64,000 nt of DNA from Micropterix aruncella. Its lineage: Eukaryota; Arthropoda; Insecta; Lepidoptera; Micropterigidae. The stretch is taken from the NCBI GenBank assembly GCA_944548615.1, contig OX155963.1:26359336-26423335 (forward strand), written 5' to 3'. The notes under the pieces were generated by a model. The model did not search any database. It saw only the letters and a list, made by a program, of their open reading frames with translations, and was not told where the DNA came from. The position numbers were made by a program, and so were the translations under genes. Shown here piece after piece: positions 24,601 to 36,600 of this stretch (positions within the stretch are counted from its first letter, which is position 1; each line of letters opens with the position of its first letter).

Positions 24601-27600
24601 ACACCCAGGATCGGCTCCCGACGAGGATACTCGTCCACGGTCAATAGTACAGACACACAATTTTGTATACGAACTCAATTATGATAGCTCGTTCTAAATT
24701 TCACCATGACATGGCTGCTGCACCCAGGGTTGGCTCCCGATGAGGGCACTCCTCAACGGTCAACAGCACAGTCACGAAATTTTGTTTACGCATTCAATTA
24801 TGATAGCCCGTTCTAAGTTTCACCGCGCCAGGGTTACTGCACCCAGGGTTGGCTTTCAACGAGGGGACTCCTCAACGGTCGACAGCACAGAAACGAAATT
24901 TAGTATACACATAATACACATTCAATTATAACAGCCCGTTCTGTGTTTTTACTATTATCTTATTTTAGGTGTCAATACATTCCTGTGTTCTTACTATCTA
25001 GTTTTATGCATGTACATATTTGTTATTGCAAGTATTAAGAGTACGCTACAAAGACGGCTGCTAAAAACAGTCATTGGCTCAATACCTCTGAGCTGAACAA
25101 GCTATTGTGTTTTTGGGTATTTTATTTTTCATCGTTGAATAATAAGAGCTGCTGAAGGAATGCTTTGTTATTAGTATGTAAGTATTAGAAGAATATGTTA
25201 CTAAAATAAGATTCTTGAAAGCAAAACAAATGGATTTTTTAAAGAATTTTGATTACTTGTTTATTAGATTATTATTGTTTTTTTATTTGTTTTTTTTATC
25301 GTGATTATTTAGTGTTCATATTTTTTTTTATTTTTTTTTATTTATTTGATTTTGATTATTTTGTTAAAATTTCATTAAATAGTGGTACCAATAATATGTG
25401 TGTCCTGAAAACCAAGTGAAGAGATATCCTGAGGATATTTGTACATTGCAGCGTTCGTAGTTTTATTATATAATCAATGTCTGTTTTCAGTTTTAATTTG
25501 TAATTTTGTGTTTTTTGTCTATTTTTTGTGTTGACAGCTGAAAGTCAATAATTTATATAATATTTTATAAATGTTTGCCCTAGAACAAGTGTTTACTTAG
25601 TTGGGCGACATGGAACCGATCTTCACTATAAGCGTGACACAACTTGCTGTGGGTTTTATTTAAAGTGTAGATATTAATTATGATTTGTTACGCTTGTTGC
25701 ATATTGGGCACGATTGCGTTTCTTTGTGAACTAAAACTAAAATTAGTCCAAGCGAACGAGACAGAGCGATACGTTAGAGCGGGATATGAAACGAACGATC
25801 GTCGATAAATACTACCTGTCGAACTTATACGCGTCCGAATAAATTCGAGCATATTTCGTGCGGTGTAAGATTTGACCTTGGCGGGCAGTTTTAATGCGAA
25901 AAAGTGACAACCGGTCATCTCACACTCCGCTTTAGCGTATTGCCCCGTCTCGTTCACACGGACTAATTTCTGATTTTAGTTCACAAAGAACCGCAATCGA
26001 GCCCAATATGTACATTACCATAAAGCAATGATGATGGTTTGATAAGCAAGATTGATTACTTAGGACACATTGGTAAAAGCGATCACACAGCGCTGCTGGT
26101 CAACATCCAATTGGTAATAAACAAAAATCTGGACAAAAGTAACCACTACAGAAACGGCAGAAAGAACTACCGAAAGGCAAACTTTTCTATAATTAACGAT
26201 AAGATAATAGAGTATTCAAAGATGGACTTATCTTGTGATGACATTAACAAAAACTGGATACAGTTTAAAAATAACTTAACACAAATTTTAGATAGTAATA
26301 CTCCCTCTAGCAATAGAAGAGTTTTTAATAATAAACTCTGGGTAAACAAAGATATTATTAAACTCTCCTATAAGGAAAGAAAGCTATGGGATAAATACAA
26401 ACTGAACCGAAGCCCTGCATCATACCGAGAATATAGAACTGCAACAAACCGACTTCAATCAGATATCCGGGCATCGAGGCGTGAATTCGAAAAAAACCTT
26501 GTTGACTCAAGGTTGTAAGCCTTTCTACAGCTACATACGTCGACAATTAACGTCAAAAATGTCTTGTCCGCCATGGTTACGCGACAATACAAACAATATT
26601 ATTGCTAGTGAACCCTCACAAGTTGCAAACATTTTCGCAAGACAGTTCTTCAACGCCTTTGTAACTGAACCTGCAGGACCACTGTTGCCCATAAATGTAT
26701 TGCCTAGGGTGGAAAGCGCATTCGAATCTGTAACAATTACAGCGGAAATTGTTGAAACACATCTGAAAAAACTAAATATAGAATCTGCAATGGGTGCTGA
26801 CAATCTACCATCTGTGCTTTTAAACAACTGCTCTTCAACTTTAAGTTTTCCCTTGGCTAATTTGATACAACAATCATTATGTACTGGCAAAGTGCCGTCG
26901 GATTGGAACCATGCAGTTATGACCCCAATTTACAAAAAGGGGGACAAGCTGAGTGCGTCCAACTATCGTCCAATTAGCCTCATCAGCATCACTTGTAAGG
27001 TCATGGAACAAATCATCGTCAAAGAACAACGACTTATCCTGTCCCAGCAGAATATCATCAATGAGGAACAACACGGATTTGTGCCAGGTCGATCTGTCGT
27101 AACGAATCTCATTCAATGTCTCAATGAATGGACTTCAAGCTGGGATAAGGGAGACCCTGTGGACGTAATATATCTGGATTACGAGAAGGCCTTCGACAGA
27201 GTCCCTATAAACCGCCTCCTTTTTAAGTTTGAGCATCTGGGGGTGAGAGGAAATGTCTTGAGATGGATTACAGACTTTCTTAGTAATCGCACTTTTCAAG
27301 TAAGTGTGGAAGCGGCTTTATCGGACTCATATGATGTCCTCAGTTGTGTACCACAGGGATCGGTTTTGGGGCCAGTGTTATTCATACTATACCTGACAGA
27401 CCTACGAGCTAGTATATCATCAAGCATGAGTCTATACGCAGACGATACGAAGATATATGCAAATCCACTACTCCGTAGATGCAGCTTACAGAATGACCTC
27501 AACAAACTCAGCGTTTGGACATCGGAATGGCTCTTAACTCTTAATGCTGAAAAATGTGTTGTTCTTCATCTCGGTAAAAAGAACCCTAAGAAGCCGTACT

Positions 27601-30600
27601 TTTTGGTCTTAGTGCTGTGAAATCACAAAGGGATCTTGGCGTAATAGTCACCAAAGACCTAAAATGGGAAGTAAACGTGACTGCATTGGTAAAGAAAGCA
27701 AACTCTCTATTGTTTCTAATTCAAAAAACTTTTCACCATATCACAGAGGAACTGATGCTGAAAATCTATAAGTCATTTGTAAGACCCATTTAGGAACACG
27801 CCTAACAGATCTGGAATCCATACTTTAGGAAGGATATCGATCTTTTAGAGAAGGTCCAGCGAAGAGCGACTAAATTGCCCTTTAACTTGAAGCATCTAAC
27901 ATACGAGAAAAGATTGTCGGCTCCCGGTTTGACTACTCTGGAACAACGCAGGGCACGGGGTGACTTAATCGAGACATATAAGATCCTAACTGCATCGTAT
28001 GACGTTCCTGGGTTGCAGACTATCTACACCATGAGCACTAACACACATCTGCGTGGGCATCATCTGAAACTCCAGCGTGAATCATACTATTCAAATCCCA
28101 AGAAACATTTGCTCGGCAGTAGAGTGGTAAACAAATGGAATGCTCTCCCAAGTGAAGTGATCAATGCCAAAAATGTTAATGACTTTAAAAATAAACTGGA
28201 CTTATTCCACAGAAATTGTAATGCAAGCACGAACTCAGGCGCATCAGCTTAAGCTGCCTGCCTGTTAAATGTATAATAATAATAATAAAATAATAATTAT
28301 TAAATAAAAAAAATTAAATGAAAAATTTACAGCCCCCTGGTCAATATTAGACGGACCATGCGTTTTCTATACTAATACGCAGTTTTCAATATTGTCAAAC
28401 TTCAATACATTGCTTGCTTCTTAGTGTTTATGATTATTCAAAATATATTTTTGTTTACTTAAGTTATATATTTATACAAGTTATTATAATTATGAGTAAT
28501 AGATTGTACAGCATAGCATATCTTCCCGCTATCACTTTTCAGAAATATTTTTTTACTTTCTTACAGATATAATGGGCCCGATTGCGTTTCTTTGTGAACT
28601 AAAACTAAAATTAGTCCAAGAGCGGAATATGAAACGAACGATCGTCGATAAATACTACCTGCCGAACTTGTACTCGTCCGAATATATTCGAGCATATTGC
28701 TCGTGTAAGATTTAACCTTGGCGGGCAGTTTTAATTACAGTGAATATAACTTGAGTAAACAACAACATATTTTAATTAATAACTATAAACACTATATGTA
28801 AGCGATGTATTAAAGTTTCACATTACTGAAAACTATATATTAGTACAGAAAACGCATGGTGCATCTAGTATTAGGGACTGTAAAATTTTGAATAAATCAA
28901 CAGGTAGCAAGAATTTTATAAAATGCCAATTTTTGGCCATATGAATATTCATATGCTGCTGCAGTCCAACACAACGTTTGAACTTGCGGAATGAAATCAT
29001 TCCTCAGAAAACTCTTATATAATACAGAAAAATCATCTAACTAGAATAGTAACTTCGAATATTTTATTATTTACTGAAACCTTTCTGAAATTATTTTAGT
29101 AATAAAAATGCAATAATCCACAACCCACAATGCACAAAGATGCACGGTGATAGCATATCCAAACTCTGTTATAAATTAACATAATTTAAAACTAATGCAG
29201 ATAGACTTTCTCCATTTTAATGTTTTGATGTCTATGATGCTGTCAACGCTTGGTTATCCAGTTTATTTGTGATATAAATAAATAATTAAGTATCTAAGTA
29301 TAAAGATGCATTTGAATTAGAGAAAAAATGGTTTTTTGTGAAGAAATGTTGCCTTTAATATTTTAGGCGTTTTATTTCTTTATTTTGTTTAATACTCCAG
29401 AAATTGTATTGAGGTAACCAATACCAATTTCTTATTTTAAATAAGTGAAATTATATTTTAAAAATCCAGATGTTTGTATATTTTTAAAATCCAGATCCAT
29501 CCAGAAAAATCCAAAAATGCATAATTTAAAACAATTCAATTTTCGTTCTTTTTGACAATATTTTAGTGTAGAAAAAGGCATATTGAAGGAAATGGACCTC
29601 ATTATCAAAAAGAGCAAGAAAAGCTTTATTACAGTTAACTTCTAACTCTATCAGGACCTGGTTGGCAAATGTTCGCCTTTGATTTTGAGGTACTTAAATA
29701 AATACATGAACATCAAAGTTCTTTTGAGTGTTGAACGCATAACACATAAATAAAGAATAATAATAGACAGATATTACAAAAAATGTTGTTTAGATGATTA
29801 CGTACCAGAGCTGAACATATCGGAGCTTAGGTCGACTAGATCGGTGGCGACTGCCTGTTCCGGGCTGAGTTCCCGAGGGGCAGGAATTAGGCAGCTGGGC
29901 AGAACGTCCGGCACGGGCACCTTGTTTCTTCTCAATACTATTAAATGCATCGCCGTCGAGAATTCTTCTACATCTAACGTTCCATCTCCGGTCACATCAG
30001 ACAGCTTCCAAATTTTGCGCAGGTCATCCACTGGCAGCCGAGATTTTTCGAAGTAGGGCCTAAAATAAAATAACCTCATCAGATATGATATTTAACCTAT
30101 AACTGCTGCTGTGAAGAGATTGACGAGGTGGTAGGTGGAGAGCAGTTTCGGGTCATTCCACTAATTTTTTCAATCAACTAATAAATCACGACTAGTCATT
30201 ACTAAATTAACCCCTCAGGCCCCGATTGGCCGATATCGGCCACAACACGATTCAGCGTGACGGCCCCGTTTTAATTTTATTTTAATTTAATTTGTTTTAT
30301 TTTATTATGTTTTATTATGTTGATATGTTTTATTTTAATTATGGGTACAGTGGTTTGGCAGTAATTAATATTTTGGTGAGACAGTGTCATAATTCAATTT
30401 GTTTACTAATTTTTACTAAAAATTTTTGGTACATCAACTTGTCAATCGGCTGAGGGGCCGAGGCCTGAAGGGTTAATCACGACTGAAAACTTTCATCATA
30501 ATCAAACTAAATCAATTAGTCATTATTCATTCAATCGTCAATTGTAATCATAGCCTAATTTAACTAACTTGCTCTTAAGATGCCACCCGAGTCTCTCTAT

Positions 30601-33600
30601 TAAATCTATTGATTGACTATAAGATATTGTCTAACAATATCTTACATTAACCCCTCAGGCCCTGATTGGCCGATATCAGCCACAACACGATTCAGCGTGA
30701 TGGCCCCGTTTTAATTTTATTTTAATTTAATTTGTTTTATTTTATTATGTTTTATTATTTTAATATGTTTCATTTTAATTATGGGTACAGTGGTTTGGCA
30801 GTAATTAATGTTTTGATGAGACAGTGTCGTAATACAATTATTTTACTAATTTTTACAAAATTTTTTTGGGACAGCAACTTGTCAATCGGCTGAGGGGCCG
30901 AGGTCTGAATAAATAAATACAAACGGAGCTGCCATGGAATTCACCGACCGGAGTCGGGCCCATCATAATACTATTTTTTTACACTTCTGGGGGGTGAGCA
31001 GTGGATTCCGGACTTACGAACCGGCTGTGGTAGGTTTAGGACAGCCGTCTTGCCACATGTGAGCGTCCACCTTACCACCCATTCACTCCCCCTTCGAAGC
31101 CATAGAATTTGAGATGCGCAAATCGCAGTTTTAGATATTTTTTTTAAGAAAGAGTTGATTATTTTTCTGGAAAGGCCAAGATCTTTAAAGAGGTGAAATA
31201 GAGATTTAGCTGGCAGGCTACGAGCGCCAACTTCCACCGCGTGAAGGTGAACAGTGAAGCCGTTCCGGGTTACGGCATTTGCAAGATCATGGTATTTATT
31301 TAACTTGTAATCGTGGTCTTTTGGGATGTTTGATTCCTTAAGACTGTCTTAACCTTTACGTTAAGACTGTAAAAGTTAAGACTGCTAAAGGTTAAGACTG
31401 CTAAGGTTAAGACTTTATTGATTGACTGTTAGATATTGTCTACAAGGTGACAATTCTGCCTTTATGCAGTAGTTTTTGATTTTTTGTTCTCGATTTATTT
31501 TTCTGATGAGAGTCGAGAGATAAATGTTATATCGCTACCCATTAATTAAAAATATACTTGTAAAGTACAATATACCTATGCCATCTTCTGGATCTGTCAA
31601 AAGAGTGTTTTCTTTTGCTACCATTGTAGCAACCATTGAAGCGACCAATCTTCCGAAATCTCATAATTCGTCAGAAGACATGTTTGAAAAACGAGTTGTT
31701 ACGAAAAACAATTTAAATTATTTAAAAAATGATTAAACAGACTCCACTTAAAATGCTCATACATATTATTTTAATCTATAACACTGTCGTTTTTGTATTT
31801 TTACTTTGAAAACTATTAGGATATGTATAAAAATGATTTTAATGTGAAACTGTATTTTATTTGTTTAGTAAGAAAACCACTTTTGTAAGGTTTTTAACTA
31901 GTAAGTAGTGAGATTTTTTAATAGTAAATACTGTATGAATTCTTCGTAAGTACGAGTGATGACAGTCACCTCCACTTCAACATGATGCAAAACTTGAAAT
32001 TGATCGCAGTTGAGAAATTCATCACTATCATCATGATTGTTTAAACTACGATTAAAACTGGTTAATCGTTAGTCACCCTGCCATTACTAAACTAATCAAG
32101 CATTAGTTATCAATCAGTAGTCTGACTAAGTCTTGCATACCACTTAATCTTGCATAACACAGCAAGGGTGCGTCTGCCATATTATATTCATGATTTTGGT
32201 GCATTACTTTGAACGCCTCTTATACCATAAATAAAGTAAAAACTATCACAAATTCATGGGCATAGGAAAAAACGATTAATGTCATTTTTTTGTGAAAATA
32301 ACATACTAATGTCATCTTGTGGATTGTTTCCAAGCGAATAGAAGCACGAATCGATTTTTGAAACAAAAATCATGATCTGCCCTTAAATGAAGGGAGAAAA
32401 AACATGCCACGGGAAAGTGGACCTTGTGGACCTTGATCAGTCTTTCCAAGGACCTACACCAAGGACCCTCCGGTTCCGAGAAGGAATTGTGATGGGAAAT
32501 AGGCACTGTTCAAGGCCAATGACTTCCCCACGTTTTCATTTTTTCTGATGTATGATTTAGGTACAATGTATGTTTTTTAGAAAGTTTTATATTCCTATTA
32601 TTATATTATAATTTTCGCTTTTTTCCGAGGTATAATTTAAGTAAAACGTATTTTTGGTAGCAACTCTTAATTCTCAATATTTGGTTTACAGGAAGAAACA
32701 ATCTAACCCTTTAATATTTAAAATTGGTAAATTTTTAAAATGGAAAAAATATATTTTTTAAATAGTTGATATTTATTATTATTCCCCATGACCCTTTAAA
32801 TGATACGCTCGAGACTCAGAAGCAATGAATCCAGGGCACCAACATAAACCCTTATATCTTAGAAACTAAGAATGATATTCAAATAAAGTTTTATTTTTTC
32901 ATTGTTTTAACCACTTTACCTATACAAACGTACGTGACACATCTGCTATATTATCGCCCAAACGCAATAAGCCGTATCCTGTACGTTTAAGTAAAAAAAA
33001 AAAAAAAACAAACCCACAAAGCGTATGCGATAAGTCAAATTGTTCCTATGATTCTAAATACAAACAAGAGTCACAAATTGTGTCTAATTACTAATCACTA
33101 TTGTGTTAAAAAAAACTGGTATATTGTAAACAAGTATTGTCATTTTAATGATATCGATGTTACTCTTTTTGTTATTATGTTTTTTATTCTTTTTAATATA
33201 TTTACTTGTTCAGTGTTTTATATGGGATTAATTGGGGATCATACAAAATAAACGATACATGTGAGAAAATGAATATACGAGAAACTATCAATCAAGATCG
33301 CTCCGTATTTACAACTTACTTTACTATATGTCCCTTCAGCATTCCTCGGTTGTCCGGCTGGAGTTGCGCAAATTGGGATTCGTAATGTAGTCGCTGTTCA
33401 GGGCTAATCTGCCAGAAACTGTTCTCGCCCACGGTGTCTTCATCAGAGGAGTGACGGTCGGAAGACTCTTCTTCAGTTCCTTCACCAAAAATCATAGTTA
33501 AGTACATACATATTATAAAAAATACTTATTCTGAATGTCTTCAGCAATGCCCGTGGCAGCAGTTGCCAATTTCCCATTTAAAGCATTACGTTTACTACAA

Positions 33601-36600
33601 CTCTATCGACAAATGGCCCAATCGTTCAAAGATTAGGTGGCGATAATAATGAATATATAATTAATTTACTGTCTTCATCATTATTTTATTTCGATTGAGA
33701 AAAACATTCAGTATTTATTTGGATCATGCTCCTGCTCTCTGGATCTGTCATCTAAGATGGGACACACACATTAATATGATAACCAATAAAACCAGAAAGC
33801 TAGCATATATTTTTAGGGGTCTTAGATCAATTTTAAATAGTAAAACGTTAAAAACGGTATATTTTGCTCTTGGAATTCATTCCTGGGGTGGAAGTTCCTG
33901 GACACTCACCGATAAGCTGTTGAGGGCACAAAAACTTATTTTAAAAATTATGTATCATCGGCCGTTGAGATTCCCATCGGAATCGCTACACAGCGAAGCA
34001 TCCGTCCTCAATATTAGGCAGCTTTATATCAAAAGTATCATCATCCATTTTCACAAAAATCTCAGCAAACATGTGACCAGAACATCCTATCACAACACCA
34101 GGTCAGCAACAGTTGAACAATACCTTATCCCTAAAACGAGAACTGCATTTGCTCAGCGGCATTATCTTTTTATAGCTCCTCGAGCCTACAATATAATTAA
34201 AAAACGTAATAAAGCTTTAACCCTTGGAGTAAATGGGTATTTTCATGGATGCATCTGTCTCTTTTGCAGGATTTTCGGCGACATCGACCTTAAAGTACTA
34301 TAACTACGAAACTACTACACCAATCATAAAAAGAACAACTGCACAATGATTGCATTGAAATTTCGAATATAGAACATAGAAATATCATTTTGTAAAACAA
34401 TTAGATAATTATGAATAAATATGAGAACGTCAAAGAAGTGAAAAAAACGCGGAACCAGATCTGGTCGTATCATACTCAACGGATAATTGTTTCAGAACCA
34501 GATTTGGTCGTATCATACTCAACGGGTTAAAAAGCAACATTATTTTAAAGAAAGAAATTCACACATGGCTTCTAAATATGGGCATAGAGAGGGTACAAAG
34601 CTCTTTTTCCATTTTGAAGAATAAGAAAATGCAATGTATTAGACACCTATTTCTATTTTTATTTTATTTTTGTACACATTTTAATTAACGTGAGTGAGTT
34701 TGAAGTGCACTCGCCATTTGTAATCTCAATAAACGTGTCTAAGTATATATGTATGAGTGTGTATATATTTATTTCCAAAATTTCTGGTACACAAAGTAAT
34801 AAAATTTAATTTAATTTCCTGTAATATAAATTATATATCCTATAGTAGTACTGGGTGCGGCAGTGAGGATGGACCTTTATGAGATGGGTAGTACTCGCCC
34901 CCTCCGTCCACGAGTGGTGGGGAGGGTGCCGTTTGACTCATGAGTTCCTAGCATTGTTTTACCAGTCGTCATGGAGCCGTGGACGGTGGAGCACCGCGTT
35001 TTCGCCTATGATTGTTTCGTCCGAAATAATGAGTCAGTCACCGTCATACAGCGTGAGTTTCGTCGCCACTTCAACATTCATCAGAATAGAGCTGTTCCCT
35101 CTCGAAACACAATCCTTCGTTGGGTTGAATCACTTCGCAGGCGTGGTGAACTGATCAACAGAAGACCAAGAGGAGCTCCGCGAACAGTTCGAACTCCTTA
35201 AAGTGTTGAAAGCGTTCGACAAGCCTTTCTTCGCAGTCCGACTCGATCTGCCCGAAAACATGCTGCTGCACTTCGCCTCAGTGATCGTTCGGTAAGGTGA
35301 ATTTTGCATATGGATCTCCGCTTTCACCCCTACAAATTGGCCATTGTGCAACAGTTACAGCCCGGAGATTATGCACAACGAATGAACTTTGCACGTGAGA
35401 TGGAAGCACTGATCGATCAAAATGAGAACCTCATTTTGTTCATGAGTGACGAAGCTCACTTTCACCTAAACAGCATGGTTAACCAGCAGAATTGCCGTTA
35501 TTGGGCTAATGAAAATCCGGAACAGTTACACGAAAGACCGCTGCACAGCCCAAAAGTAACGGTTTGGTGCGCTGTATCGCAAACTTGCATCATTGGCCCT
35601 TACTTCTTCGAAGACGGTAATGGCCGTGCTGTTACCGTGAACTCTGAGCGCCTTGTCGAAATGATCACCAACTTCTTTTTCCTTGAATTACGACGGCGAC
35701 GTGTTCCAATCCGACGTGTGTGGTTCCAGCAGGATGGGGTGACCACCCACACAGCCCACAGAGCATCAATGGAGGTTATTCGCCCTCTCTTCCCTGGTCG
35801 CCTTATTTCCAGGTTTGGCGATGTTCATTGGCCTCCTCGGTCCCCAGATTTATCCATATGCGATTTTTTCTTATGGGGACACCTCAAGGCTAGAGTATAC
35901 GAGAACAAGCCCCTAACTCTGGACGAATTGAAGGACGCAGTTCTCGTGGAAGTCGCCCAAGGTGAAAGAGCGATGTTGGAGAGAGTCTACGCGAATTTCC
36001 AAAGAACGCCTCCAGCACTGCATCAACGATTTCGGCCACCACATGCCTGATGTGATTTTCCACACTTGACTGTCTTGCGAACCTAATTCCATCAATAAAT
36101 ATGTTTTTCAGTAAAAATTAACTATTTAATGATTTTTTTAAAACCGTCCGTCCTCACTGCCGCACCCTGTATAAACTTTATTTAATCTCTTGTAAAATAA
36201 TTTTATTTAAATAAAGTACATGTTTACATAATTTTTAGGTTAATTTATACATAGAAAACTACCTTTATAGAAAAAAATATCAGCATGATTAATTTCGTAT
36301 TCGATATAATAACGCCAATAATTATGAACCCCTGAAAATCGTCAATCTGTGAAGACTTCGGGTCGGATACGTAATTATTTGACTACCTTGATTATGCTGG
36401 GCTTACAATAATAAAAACGAAGTTCGTAGGAATGCGCACGGCAGCCGTCGGAATGGCAAATTGGCGGTATCGCATTATGTTTGATATGATCTGCGGTTAA
36501 AATTATTAGGTAATATATATTTAATTTAATTTGTTATGTTTACTGACACAACCGAGGCACTCCAATAAGACTCAGGAACAAGCTAACAGACCCTGTCCCA

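Noticed and set aside
32312..32506. Minus-strand ORF at 32312-32506
   Set aside because: Lies in a block resembling a dispersed repeat; no known protein pattern.
33316..33507. Reading 33316-33507 as a complete small protein starting MYLTMIF
   Set aside because: It is Reps exon 4 read through into introns on both sides; splice sites and phase define 33320-33479.
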